Part shown: piece by piece, positions 1-7,370 of the stretch
How positions within the stretch are numbered: the first letter of the stretch is position 1
Layout of the letters: each line of letters opens with the position of its first letter
Assembly: GCA_946482375.1 (NCBI GenBank)
Contig: CAMLRH010000052.1
Location: forward strand, 1-11,576
Source: an uncultured Caulobacteraceae bacterium
GTDB lineage: Bacteria; Pseudomonadota; Alphaproteobacteria; Caulobacterales; Caulobacteraceae
Direction: 5' to 3'
DNA length: 11,576 nt
Made by a program: the position numbers and the translations under genes
The notes under the pieces: generated by a model
Told to the model about the DNA's origin: nothing
The model's input: only the letters and a program-made list of their open reading frames with translations
The model's database searches: none

Positions 1-1275
1 GCCGTCATGCACCGCATCCTCGTCGAGGAGCGCCGCTGGATCGGCGAGCGGCGGTTCCTGCATGCGCTCAACTACTGCATGCTGCTGCCGGGCCCGGAGG
101 CGCAGCAGCTGGCCACCTACATCGGCTGGCTGGTGCATGGGGTGAAGGGCGGGCTGGTCGCCGGCGTCCTGTTCGTGCTGCCGGGCTTGCTGGCCATCAT
201 GGGCCTGAGCATCGTCTATGCCCTCTATGGCGAAGTCGGGCCGGTGGCGGCGCTGTTCTTCGGGCTGAAGGCGGCGGTGCTGGTCATCGTGCTGGAGGCG
301 GTTATCCGCGTCGGCCGCCGGGCGCTTAGGAATGGCGTCATGCTCGCCATCGCCGCGGCCGCCTTCGTCGCCATCTTCGTCTTCGATGCGCCCTTCCCAC
401 TGATCGTAGTGGCGGCAGGATTGATGGGTTTTGCGGGCGGGCTGGCGAAGAGCCCGGCCTTCCTCGTCGGCGGCGGCCATGGTCCCGCGAGCGGCGAAAT
501 CGTCGAGGACGCCGACACCGTGTTGGGCGAAGAGACGCCGGCGCATGCCCGGCCCAACCTCGGCTGGTCCTTGAGGATCGGCTCGACGCTGCTGGCGCTT
601 TGGCTCGCGCCGGTGCTGGCGCTGGGTCTCGCGCTCGGCTGGGACAACGTTTTCAGCCAGATCGCCGTCTTCTTCTCGAAGATGGCCGTCGTCACCTTCG
701 GCGGCGCCTACGCGGTGCTGGCCTATGTGGCGCAGGAGGCGGTGGAGACCTTCGGCTGGCTGCGTCCGGGCGAGATGCTGGATGGGCTCGGCATGGCCGA
801 AACCACGCCCGGCCCGCTCATCATGGTCACGCAGTTCGTCGGCTTCCTGGCGGCGTTCCGAGAGGCGACCGGGCTTTCGCCGTTGATGGCCGGTGTCCTG
901 GGTGGACTGCTTACCACCTGGGTCACCTTCGTCCCCTGCTTCCTCTGGATATTCCTCGGCGCGCCGTGGATCGAGGCGCTGCGGGGCGCGAAGGCGCTGT
1001 CGGCGGCGCTGGCGGCGATCACGGCGGCGGTGGTGGGCGTGATCCTCAACCTCGCCATCTGGTTCGCCCTGCACGTGCTGTTCCGGCAGGTGCGGGAGGT
1101 GACCATAGGCCCCGTGTCCATCGACACGCCGGTCCCGGCGAGCATCGACCCAGTCACCCTGCTGCTGGCGCTGGCCGCGGCCGTCGCCGTCTTTCGCTTC
1201 AAGGTCGGCGTCATCAGGGTGCTGCTGGCCTGCGCCGTCGCCGGGCTGGCCTGGTACGCGATCGGGCTCGTTTAA
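1..1275 (+). CDS. chrA: ChrA-family chromate/anion transporter, 5'-truncated by window edge
   Basis: This is an inner-membrane protein of the CHR (chromate ion transporter) family, whose characterised members export chromate from the cytoplasm. The frame is open from base 1 (A-V-M-H...), and the first ATG at 7 is probably internal: family members normally have an FGG-containing helix just before this point, so I estimate 25-40 N-terminal residues are missing. Visible family marks are the first-half segment with LLPGPEAQQLATYIGW and, in the second half, VVTFGGAYAVLAYV followed by ETTPGPLIMVTQFVGF. These show the duplicated two-half architecture of long-chain ChrA proteins. Many hydrophobic helices are evident. 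A hydrophilic linker around residues 155-185 (GGGHGPASGEIVEDAD...) separates the halves. The gene converges on the receptor gene at 1353-5750 with 77 bp between stop codons, and nothing ties it functionally to the receptors. Family assignment is firm; substrate specificity within the family is not shown by sequence. Confidence 0.93.
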   Translation, partial: AVMHRILVEERRWIGERRFLHALNYCMLLPGPEAQQLATYIGWLVHGVKGGLVAGVLFVLPGLLAIMGLSIVYALYGEVGPVAALFFGLKAAVLVIVLEAVIRVGRRALRNGVMLAIAAAAFVAIFVFDAPFPLIVVAAGLMGFAGGLAKSPAFLVGGGHGPASGEIVEDADTVLGEETPAHARPNLGWSLRIGSTLLALWLAPVLALGLALGWDNVFSQIAVFFSKMAVVTFGGAYAVLAYVAQEAVETFGWLRPGEMLDGLGMAETTPGPLIMVTQFVGFLAAFREATGLSPLMAGVLGGLLTTWVTFVPCFLWIFLGAPWIEALRGAKALSAALAAITAAVVGVILNLAIWFALHVLFRQVREVTIGPVSIDTPVPASIDPVTLLLALAAAVAVFRFKVGVIRVLLACAVAGLAWYAIGLV

Positions 1276-1308
1276 AAAGAAAGAGGCGGCGGTGGGGACC
1301 GCCGCCTC
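1271..1308 (-). terminator. Rho-independent terminator of the first giant receptor gene
   Basis: A perfect 11-bp inverted repeat (1283-1293 with 1298-1308, GAGGCGGCGGT/ACCGCCGCCTC) encloses a 4-nt loop. On the minus strand it is followed directly by TTTCTTTTT (1282 to 1274), the U-tract of an intrinsic terminator. It lies 44 bp beyond the TAG stop of the receptor gene. The tract overlaps the chrA stop codon. In the plus direction no T-run follows the hairpin, so it should serve the minus-strand transcript mainly. Confidence 0.9.
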
Positions 1309-1345
1309 AGTCGCATCCGGGTTCAGAGGGGACCGAAGCCGGAGG
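1301..1345 (-). repeat. Conserved 3'-UTR element, copy 1
   Basis: These 45 bp between the receptor stop codon and the terminator loop match 7455-7498 behind the second receptor with two substitutions and one single-base gap by my manual alignment. The segment includes one arm of the terminator stem. Read on the minus strand, the unique part can fold as TCCGG-C-TTC against GAA-C-CCGGA (one C/C mismatch), a weak hairpin ahead of the terminator. It is a relic of receptor gene duplication, or a retained transcript 3'-end element. Confidence 0.8.
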
Positions 1346-1352
1346 GCAAGTC

Positions 1353-2462
1353 CTAGCCGCCGAAGCCCATCGACACCTTGAAGTAGGGCCCGTCGATGGT
1401 GCGGTCTTCGGCTTCGTGTTCGCGATAGCCGCCGTCGACCGCGTCGAAGTAGCGCTCCCACCGATACCCGGCGCCCATCTTGAACGCGCCCATCTTGAGG
1501 CTGAGACCCAGACTGGCGTTGAAGTTCGGCACCGTGGCGCCCTCGGAGCGCGAAAACGCCTCGGGCGGCGCCACTTCAACCGACTCCGGCGAAATGACAT
1601 TGCCGGTCGTGGTGGTGCCCATCTCGTAGAAGAGCAGCGAGGTGGGATCGATTATGTAGTAGCGCGTCCGGGCGGTGGTGCGGATGGAAGCCTCCTGATC
1701 GCCGAACAGCACGCCGCCGCCGATCGACCAGTCCACATCGAACCGGGCTGTGTCGCTCATGCTGAGCAGCGTCATCGCCGCGTCCCAGGAAATCTGCGGA
1801 CCCCAGCCGGAGAAATCCCGGTCGGCCGTGCTGCGGACATTCACGATCTCATGGGTCGGGTAGTATCCCGTAACGTAGAAGCCCTCGGGGATCCGCCATT
1901 CGGGGATGCCGTAGAGCTGCGCGTCCGTCTTGGATTCCAGACGGGCGTACCGCAGGCCTGCGCTCACCGTGGAGGCGGTCAGGCCGCCAAGACCAAGATC
2001 CTTACCGACCGAGAAGTCGACGATGATATGCGCCTCGCGATCGTAGACCGGCGCATCCGCCCGTTCGATCATCGAGACCTGAGTCACCGGGTAATACTTG
2101 GGATGCGTCGCATAGTCGGCGCACATGTCCGGGTCGAGGAAGGCGCAGACCGGATCGGTGTCGTGCTGGAAGGCGGTCTGTTGCTGGCCATTGGTCTTGC
2201 CGAAGCGCACCGCGCCCGACACCGACCACGGCCCCGAGTTAGGCCGCCAGGTGACCTTCGCGTCGCCGCCGTCGCCCCAGTCGAGGTCTTCGGCCTGGGC
2301 GGCGCCGTAGATATCCAGCGGACCCTGGAAGGCGTCGGCCGCGTCGGGCTGAAGGGTCGTGTTCGGCGCGTCGTGGCGCTGAACCTGGCCGCCGAGTTCG
2401 ACCGTGAAGGGATAGGGCCCTTCGCGCGGCGCGCCCAGCGAGCCCAGCATCGGACCGCCGGT
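1353..2462 (-). other. C-terminal extension domain of the first receptor (369 residues, Lpg1974/Legionella OMP-like)
   Basis: This is the part of the reading frame after the normal TonB-dependent receptor terminus. It begins 1-2 residues after the aromatic end of the last barrel strand. About 16 residues later comes a first amphipathic strand (YPFTVELGGQVQRHD). I can pick out roughly ten alternating-hydrophobicity strands, ending in the chain-terminal GPYFKVSMGFGG. The frame is continuous with no stop codon or frameshift at the junction, and the second receptor has the same join, so it is a true fusion and not an assembly error. Assignment to the Lpg1974-like family rests on remembered motifs, not on a search. 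Confidence 0.72.
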
Positions 2463-5400
2463 CCAGTTCTTCGTCACCCGCAGGCCGTACAGGCGCGGCT
2501 CGGTCATGAAGACGTTGGTGGTCAGGCCGGTGTCGTCCGAGTTGAGGAACGCGCCGGTGATGGCCGTCTCGTCCGTGACGTTCTTGATGTAGGCCATGAT
2601 GTTCCAGCCGTGCTCTTCGTTGGTGAAGATCGCGGCCAGGTTCATGGTGAAGTATTCGTCGAGCTTGCTGTACTCGTGGTCCTGGAAGACCCGCCAGTCG
2701 CTCTCCGCCTGCCAGTGCAGGTCGGTGTGCAGCGTGGCGAGCCATTCGTTCGGCAGCGGGATCGTATAGTCGCCGGTGATCGTCGCCGTCAGGTTCGGGG
2801 CGTTCGGCAACTCGTTGCCGCCGATGTTCTTGAAGAAACCCTCGCCGTTGTTGTGACCTTGCGAGGCGTCGAGCGGGTTGAACCCGGGGTAGTCGACGTA
2901 GCCGGAAAGGACGAGCGTCGAGGGTGCGGGATCCTCCACATAGGGTTGCTGCGTAAGCGGGTCATAGCCGGCTTGGTAGGCAAACTCGCAGGCGGTCATG
3001 CCGCCGCCGCTGACGCCCGACGGGTTGCGGATGACGCCGCCGTTGACGAACACGTAGGTCGGCAGGATGCAGCTCGACGGATAGGTCGGGAACGGACGCA
3101 CGACCATCCAGTCCGGATTGCCCGCCGTCCGATCCATCAGGTCGACGGCGCGTTCGTGGTCGCCGATGCTGGTCTCTTCATAGCCGATCTTCAGGCCAAG
3201 CCTGAGGTTCTCGGCCGGACGCCAGTCGCTTTCCAGCTCGATACCCCAGACCGTGGCGTCGAAATTGCGGTTGAAGGCCGATCGATCCACGATCTCCGAG
3301 ATCTGGTAATCTTTGTAATCATAGTAGAAAGCGGCGAGGTTGGCCGTCGCGCGACCATCCATGAAGGTATTCTTCGCGCCGAGTTCGAACGCGTCGACGA
3401 ACTCCGGCGCGAAGGTCTTCGGCCGGGTGACGGATTCGGCCACGCTGCGCTGGGACACCACGCGCCCGACACTGCCATAGTAGTTGCGCACGAAGCCCGG
3501 CGGGTTCGCCCCACCCGCCTTGTGGCCATGGGCGTAGGACGCATAGACGAGCGTCTCGTCCGTGAAGGAAAGATCGGGTTTCCAGTCGAGCGTGAGACGG
3601 CCCGTCGGCTCGCGCCACTCCTGCTCCTGCACCTCGAGCACGGGATAGCCGACCGACCCGGAGATGTAGATCCAGGACGGGTGGATCGGCGCGTCTTTCT
3701 TGTCGACGGTAAAGCGCAGCCCCGCCGTGAGCTTCAGCGTGTCGGTGACGTTGTAATAGGCCTCCCCGAACACGGCGTAGGAGATCAGCTTGTAGGGGTT
3801 TTTGCTGAGGAAGTAGTTGTGCCCCTTGTCGTTGACGCTCTCGATTGGGTTCGGATCGATGTAGGTGCACTGACGCACCTCGTAGACGTCGAGGGGATTG
3901 CCGGGCGCATAGCCTTCCATCAGGCAATCGGTGTTGTCCGTGACGTTATTTTCGTAGGGCGCGAAGTCGCCGATCCCGTACGCCGAGATGAGACTGATGG
4001 AGTTGATAAAGACGTAATACTTGTCGGTGCTGTCAGCCCGCAGGTAGTTGGCGCCAAGGCTGAAGTTGAAGGCGCCCGCGAAATTTGAAGACAGCCGGAA
4101 CTCCTGGCTGAACTGCGTGGCGTCGGCCGTCGAGATATCCACGGCGACTAGTCGGTCGGAACAGCCCAGCTGCGGATCGCAGAAGAAGCCGTCGGGCGTC
4201 AGGATGTCGAGATCGACGTAGCGGTTGGGTCCGCCGTTGTTGGGATCGACCGCCTGCCACGCGCCGGCGGCGGTGTTGAAGCGGTTGAAGTCCTGCAACG
4301 AATAAACGTTGTCGACCGCGTAGGCCGTTTCCGACGACAGGGTGAGGTTGTCCGTCAGGTCGAAGCTGATCTGGAGTTCGCCGAGGTCGTTCCGGGCCCG
4401 ATAGACCGGGTCGATCGAGGACTCGATGACCCGAAGGTCCGGCGACTGGCTGGCGTTGACATAGGGCTCCTGCCTGGCCGCCGGCAGGCCAATGGCGCTG
4501 AGCGGCAGGTAGTAGGGCAGCATCAGCCCGACCGGCGTCTGGAAAGACAGCGGCGAGTAGAGCGACTCCCGCTCGCAGCCCTGGCTGAACGAGGCGTGGA
4601 TGCCATTCGGCAGGCCGCCCTGGCCCAGCGACGGGACCGACTGGAAATAGTCGGTGACGGCGACGCCGCCGACCTGCTCCACCAGGTCACGACGGCAGAG
4701 CTGCTTGCCCGAGCGCAGGCGGTCGTCGTTCTCTTCGAAGTGTTCCCAGATCAGGTTGATGTCGAGCCGCTCGGAAGGGGAAGCGCGCAGCGACACCCGC
4801 GTCGACCACAGGTCGCGGCCGTCGATCGGGTTGCCGGTAAGTTCGTTGACCGCATAGCCGTCGCGCTTGGTCCAGGCGCCAGCCAGACGCAACGCAACCA
4901 TGTCTTCCACCAGCGGGATGTTGACCATCCCTTCAAGGCGGGTCGAGTTATAGTTCGACACGTCCCCGGAAAGCTTGGCCTCGAAGTTGAATTTCGGCTT
5001 GGCGCTGATGATGTTGACGACGCCGGCCGTGGCGTTGCGACCGTACAGCGTTCCTTGAGGTCCACGCAGAACCTCAACCCGCTGCAGGTCGTAGAACTCT
5101 TGCTCGAAGAAGCGGTTACGGATGAACGGCGTGTTGTTGAAAGCGACGGCGACGGCGGGGTCCGTGGTCGCGGAAATCGCCTGCGTCCCGATCCCGCGCA
5201 GCTGCACCGAGTACGAACTGAAGTTCGTCTTGGTGAAGGTCATGTTCGGGACCTGGGTGATCAGGTCCGGGCCGCCGGCCACCTGCGACCGCGTCAGGTC
5301 CTCCTGCGTGAACGCCGAAATGGCGATCGGAACGTCCTGGATGTCTTCTTCCCGCTTCTGGGCGGTGACGACTAGCGTGTCGACCGTGCCCCCCGCCGTT

Positions 5401-5750
5401 TCGGCTTCGGCGGCTCGAAATCGAGGCGCTCGTACGACGAAGCCCCCTGATGCGGTTTGCTCGAAGGCGAGGTCGGTTCCCTGCAGCAGGGTACGCAGCG
5501 CGTCCTCGTCGGAAACCTCGCCCTTCACGCCGGCCGTCGTGCGGCCCTGGACGACGGCCGGGTCAAAGACGACGTCATGGCCGCTGGTCATGGCGAAGGC
5601 GCGCAACGCGTCGCCGAGTTCCTGGGAGGCGATCGAATATTCCCGCGCCGGGCCCTCGGCCGACGCCGCCGCCGGCAGCGCCGTGCCCAGCGCCACGCCC
5701 GCGCAACCCGCCATAAGGGCCGTACGCCAACTCCTGACCTTGAATGCCAT
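1353..5750 (-). CDS. Giant STN-type TonB-dependent receptor fused to a C-terminal Lpg1974-like outer-membrane barrel domain
   Basis: Outer-membrane active-transport receptor of 1465 residues. Start choice: the ATG at 5750 has GGGGGGA 6 nt upstream and begins a signal peptide (MAFKVRSWRTALMAG..., likely cleavage after ASA at about residue 31). An ATG at 5891 would run inside fecR and lacks a signal peptide. Domains: STN signalling domain about 35-107; candidate TonB box near DTLVVTA (124-130); plug about 135-260 with RVEVLRGPQGTLYGRNA (224-240); 22-strand-type barrel ending at LYGLRVTKNW, with W at residue 1096. Residues 1097-1465 are extra and beta-rich, with HIIVDFSVGKDLGLG (1241-1255), GWGPQISWDA (1315-1324), GVLFG (1346-1350), GYRWERYFDAVDGG (1428-1441) and a terminal VSMGFGG. 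They resemble standalone Lpg1974/Legionella-MOMP-like proteins as I recall them. Ten cysteines in the mature chain fall into five close pairs. The STN domain and the upstream fecI-fecR imply ligand-induced expression. Ligand unknown. Receptor identity is certain; identity of the extension is probable. Confidence 0.93.
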   Translation of the reverse strand: MAFKVRSWRTALMAGCAGVALGTALPAAASAEGPAREYSIASQELGDALRAFAMTSGHDVVFDPAVVQGRTTAGVKGEVSDEDALRTLLQGTDLAFEQTASGGFVVRAPRFRAAEAETAGGTVDTLVVTAQKREEDIQDVPIAISAFTQEDLTRSQVAGGPDLITQVPNMTFTKTNFSSYSVQLRGIGTQAISATTDPAVAVAFNNTPFIRNRFFEQEFYDLQRVEVLRGPQGTLYGRNATAGVVNIISAKPKFNFEAKLSGDVSNYNSTRLEGMVNIPLVEDMVALRLAGAWTKRDGYAVNELTGNPIDGRDLWSTRVSLRASPSERLDINLIWEHFEENDDRLRSGKQLCRRDLVEQVGGVAVTDYFQSVPSLGQGGLPNGIHASFSQGCERESLYSPLSFQTPVGLMLPYYLPLSAIGLPAARQEPYVNASQSPDLRVIESSIDPVYRARNDLGELQISFDLTDNLTLSSETAYAVDNVYSLQDFNRFNTAAGAWQAVDPNNGGPNRYVDLDILTPDGFFCDPQLGCSDRLVAVDISTADATQFSQEFRLSSNFAGAFNFSLGANYLRADSTDKYYVFINSISLISAYGIGDFAPYENNVTDNTDCLMEGYAPGNPLDVYEVRQCTYIDPNPIESVNDKGHNYFLSKNPYKLISYAVFGEAYYNVTDTLKLTAGLRFTVDKKDAPIHPSWIYISGSVGYPVLEVQEQEWREPTGRLTLDWKPDLSFTDETLVYASYAHGHKAGGANPPGFVRNYYGSVGRVVSQRSVAESVTRPKTFAPEFVDAFELGAKNTFMDGRATANLAAFYYDYKDYQISEIVDRSAFNRNFDATVWGIELESDWRPAENLRLGLKIGYEETSIGDHERAVDLMDRTAGNPDWMVVRPFPTYPSSCILPTYVFVNGGVIRNPSGVSGGGMTACEFAYQAGYDPLTQQPYVEDPAPSTLVLSGYVDYPGFNPLDASQGHNNGEGFFKNIGGNELPNAPNLTATITGDYTIPLPNEWLATLHTDLHWQAESDWRVFQDHEYSKLDEYFTMNLAAIFTNEEHGWNIMAYIKNVTDETAITGAFLNSDDTGLTTNVFMTEPRLYGLRVTKNWTGGPMLGSLGAPREGPYPFTVELGGQVQRHDAPNTTLQPDAADAFQGPLDIYGAAQAEDLDWGDGGDAKVTWRPNSGPWSVSGAVRFGKTNGQQQTAFQHDTDPVCAFLDPDMCADYATHPKYYPVTQVSMIERADAPVYDREAHIIVDFSVGKDLGLGGLTASTVSAGLRYARLESKTDAQLYGIPEWRIPEGFYVTGYYPTHEIVNVRSTADRDFSGWGPQISWDAAMTLLSMSDTARFDVDWSIGGGVLFGDQEASIRTTARTRYYIIDPTSLLFYEMGTTTTGNVISPESVEVAPPEAFSRSEGATVPNFNASLGLSLKMGAFKMGAGYRWERYFDAVDGGYREHEAEDRTIDGPYFKVSMGFGG

Positions 5751-5764
5751 TTCGAGTCCCCCCA

Positions 5765-5780
5765 GCAGCGTTTTCGCTGC
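5765..5780 (-). promoter_or_regulatory. Small hairpin next to the receptor ribosome-binding site
   Basis: The inverted repeat GCAGCG-AAAA-CGCTGC (minus strand) has a perfect 6-bp stem and a tetraloop. One base separates it from GGGGGGA, the Shine-Dalgarno-like run of the receptor gene (5757-5763). It may position or limit ribosome access; its function is inferred from location only. Confidence 0.45.
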
Positions 5781-5784
5781 GTAT

Positions 5785-5809
5785 CCAACGCGCCCACTTG
5801 CGCGGTTGG
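5785..5809 (-). promoter_or_regulatory. Second leader inverted repeat upstream of the first receptor
   Basis: On the minus strand, CCAAC-C-GCGC pairs with GCGC-GTTGG around a 6-nt loop, giving a 9-bp stem with one bulged C. It is followed 4 nt later by the smaller hairpin at 5765-5780. No T-run follows, so it is not an intrinsic terminator. It may be a structured 5' leader or a protein-binding site in the fecR-receptor gap. Confidence 0.4.
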
Positions 5810-5852
5810 CATTAGGGACGCGGGGGGACACCGAACACCTCAGCGGTTTGCG

Positions 5853-5864
5853 AAAAAATTTTTT
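5853..5864. promoter_or_regulatory. A6T6 palindrome in the fecR-receptor junction
   Basis: A perfect AAAAAATTTTTT palindrome overlaps the fecR stop codon and lies about 103-114 bp upstream of the receptor ATG. It is the most AT-rich 12-mer I noticed in otherwise GC-rich sequence. Such A-tracts bend DNA and often sit upstream of promoters. The 112-bp gap it opens is the expected place for a FecI-dependent receptor promoter, but I could not identify a convincing -35/-10 pair. Confidence 0.35.
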
Positions 5865-6840
5865 ATGAGGGGGCGAGCACCAGTTCGCCACGGGATTCTT
5901 CCGCCAGCCGCACGGGGAAGGCGGCGGTGATGGCTTCGACGAAGGCTTCGGGGTCGCGGGTGTGGAAGACGCCGCTCACCTTCATGCCGGCCAGCGACGG
6001 ATCGGCCAGCACCACGCGCCGGCCGCCGTAGCGGTTTAGGTCGTCCACCGCCTCGCCCAGCGGAGCGTTGTCGAGGATCATGCGGCCGAAGCGCCAGGCC
6101 TGCTCGCGGCCAAGGTCGATGGCGGCGACCTGGACCGGCGCGGCGGCGGTCAGCTTCGCCTGCTGGCCGGGTTTCAGCACCGCCGAGGGGGCGCGAACAC
6201 CGTCCGCCCGTGGCGCGGCGGTGCGGTAGACCGCGACCACCCCCTCCTCCAGCGTCACCTTGGCGACACCACGGTCCTTGCGCACGTCGAAGGCGGTGCC
6301 GATGGCGCGGACCTCGTCGTCGCCCACGAAGACGCGGAACGGACGGGCGGCGTCCTTGGCCACCTTGAAGTGGGCGCGGCCCTTTTCGAGCACGATCCGG
6401 CGCTCGGCTTCGGAGAAATCGACGTCGATGCGGCTGTCGGTGTCGAGCATCAGCCGCGAGCCGTCGGCCAGGATCACCTGCCGCTGCTCGCCCCGCCGCG
6501 TGCGATGGACGCCGCGAACGCGGTCGAGGCCGGGCGTGGCGAACAGCGCCAGCGAGGCGGCCGCCGCGGTTCCAAACCCGGCGATGGCGGCGCGGCGGCT
6601 GATCGGCGGCCGCTCCGGCAACGCCCTCACCTCGCCGCCCAACAATGCGGCGCGCGCATCGGCGTCGCCGCCCAGCGCCGCCAGGCCATGCCACAGCTCG
6701 GCATGCTCGGCGTATTGGTCGGCGTGCGCGGGGTCGGCGGCGAGCCAGGCCTCGAACGCCTCGTCGTCGGCGCGGGTGCGCTGGTCGGAGCCGAGGCGCG
6801 CGATCCAGGCGGCGGCGTTGTCGGGAGCCGGTCTAGTCAT
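5863..6840 (-). CDS. fecR: FecR-family anti-sigma/sigma regulator
   Basis: Inner-membrane regulator of 325 residues that holds or activates the ECF sigma factor in response to the STN domain of the receptor. Domains in order: cytoplasmic FecR N-terminal domain (about 8-52, AAAWIARLGSD...FEAWLAADPAHADQYAEHAELW); an arginine pair, SRRAAIAG, at 81-88, followed by a single membrane segment to about 101; the periplasmic FecR domain (about 115-210, VILADGSRLMLDTDSRIDVDF, IGTAFDVR); and a C-terminal receptor-contacting domain (about 255-323, LDNAPLGEAVDDLNRYG...VSGVFHTRDPEAFVEAI). Length and order match the family. The RR before the helix fits Tat-assisted insertion, reported for E. coli FecR. Its ATG overlaps the fecI stop (ATGACTAG, 8 bp shared), so the two are translationally coupled. 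The ribosome-binding site is weak. It lies upstream of the STN receptor it should read. Confidence 0.95.
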   Translation of the reverse strand: MTRPAPDNAAAWIARLGSDQRTRADDEAFEAWLAADPAHADQYAEHAELWHGLAALGGDADARAALLGGEVRALPERPPISRRAAIAGFGTAAAASLALFATPGLDRVRGVHRTRRGEQRQVILADGSRLMLDTDSRIDVDFSEAERRIVLEKGRAHFKVAKDAARPFRVFVGDDEVRAIGTAFDVRKDRGVAKVTLEEGVVAVYRTAAPRADGVRAPSAVLKPGQQAKLTAAAPVQVAAIDLGREQAWRFGRMILDNAPLGEAVDDLNRYGGRRVVLADPSLAGMKVSGVFHTRDPEAFVEAITAAFPVRLAEESRGELVLAPS

Positions 6841-7357
6841 CGCGGCGGAACCTGCGACCCAGGTGCGCGATGGCCTTCATCATCTGCTTCTCGACGGCGC
6901 TGACCGTGACGCCATAGCGAGCAGCCAGCTGGGTGTAGCTCAGACCGTCGAGCCGGTTGAGCAGGAACATCTCGCGCGTTCGCGGCGCGAGTTCGTCGAG
7001 GACGGCGGCCAGCCGCATCAGGGCCTCCCTGCCCTCAAAGACGCGGGCGGGCGAAGGCTCCTCAGTGGCGGCGGCGAAGTTTTCGATCGAGGTGTGGGCG
7101 GACTCGCGCCGCACGATGGCCTTGCGCGCCCGGTCGGTCAGCACGCTGGCGGCGATGGCGAAGAGGTAGGCCTCCGGCTTTTCGATCGTGGCGCCATCGG
7201 CCTGGCAGATGCGCGCAAAGGTCTCCTGCGCGCAGTCCTCGGCGGCTTCGACGCTCAGCCCCCGCCGCAGGAAATACCGCACCAGCGGCTCGCGATAGCG
7301 CGCGGCGAAGCCGTCCTCCGAAGAGGCCGCATTCCGCAATGCTCCCGGCCCGGCCAT
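6833..7357 (-). CDS. fecI: FecI-type ECF RNA polymerase sigma factor
   Basis: Extracytoplasmic-function sigma factor of 174 residues that should direct RNA polymerase to the receptor promoter. Sigma region 2 is at about 17-83 (LVRYFLRRGLSVEAAEDCAQETFARI, then EAYLFAIAASVLTDRAR). Sigma region 4, a helix-turn-helix, is at about 112-165 (LDELAPRTREMFLLNRLDGLSYTQLAARYGVTVSAVEKQMMKAIAHL). The ATG at 7357 gives the usual FecI length. The frame extends to a TTG at 7423, but that extension has low-complexity N-terminal sequence, crosses a palindrome and lengthens the protein beyond the family norm. The stop overlaps the start of fecR by 8 bp. Together with fecR and the STN receptor at 5750-1353 it forms one signalling unit, set apart from the upstream receptor gene by a terminator. 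Confidence 0.95.
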   Translation of the reverse strand: MAGPGALRNAASSEDGFAARYREPLVRYFLRRGLSVEAAEDCAQETFARICQADGATIEKPEAYLFAIAASVLTDRARKAIVRRESAHTSIENFAAATEEPSPARVFEGREALMRLAAVLDELAPRTREMFLLNRLDGLSYTQLAARYGVTVSAVEKQMMKAIAHLGRRFRRDD

Positions 7358-7370
7358 GACTCCGAGGTCA

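Noticed and set aside
1283..1308. The same hairpin as a terminator for chrA
   Set aside because: No T-run follows it on the plus strand, so intrinsic termination in that direction is doubtful, though some bidirectional effect cannot be excluded.
600..4088. Very long plus-strand open frame of 1162 codons, crossing chrA out of frame and antisense to the first receptor
   Set aside because: It overlaps two well-recognised genes. Its translation is Arg/Ala/Gly-rich inside chrA and Val/Asp/Arg-biased opposite the receptor, with no domain or motif. It is the expected shadow of GC-rich codon usage.
4596..5375. Plus-strand open frame antisense to the receptor plug, with similar ones opposite the second receptor (e.g. 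10810-11184)
   Set aside because: They are mirror-image shadows of homologous receptor segments. Their resemblance to each other follows from the sense-strand homology.
5751..5891. Upstream start at 5891 for the first receptor (47 extra residues)
   Set aside because: It begins inside fecR, gives a non-hydrophobic, arginine-rich leader, and would bury the clear signal peptide and the ribosome-binding run that precede the ATG at 5750.
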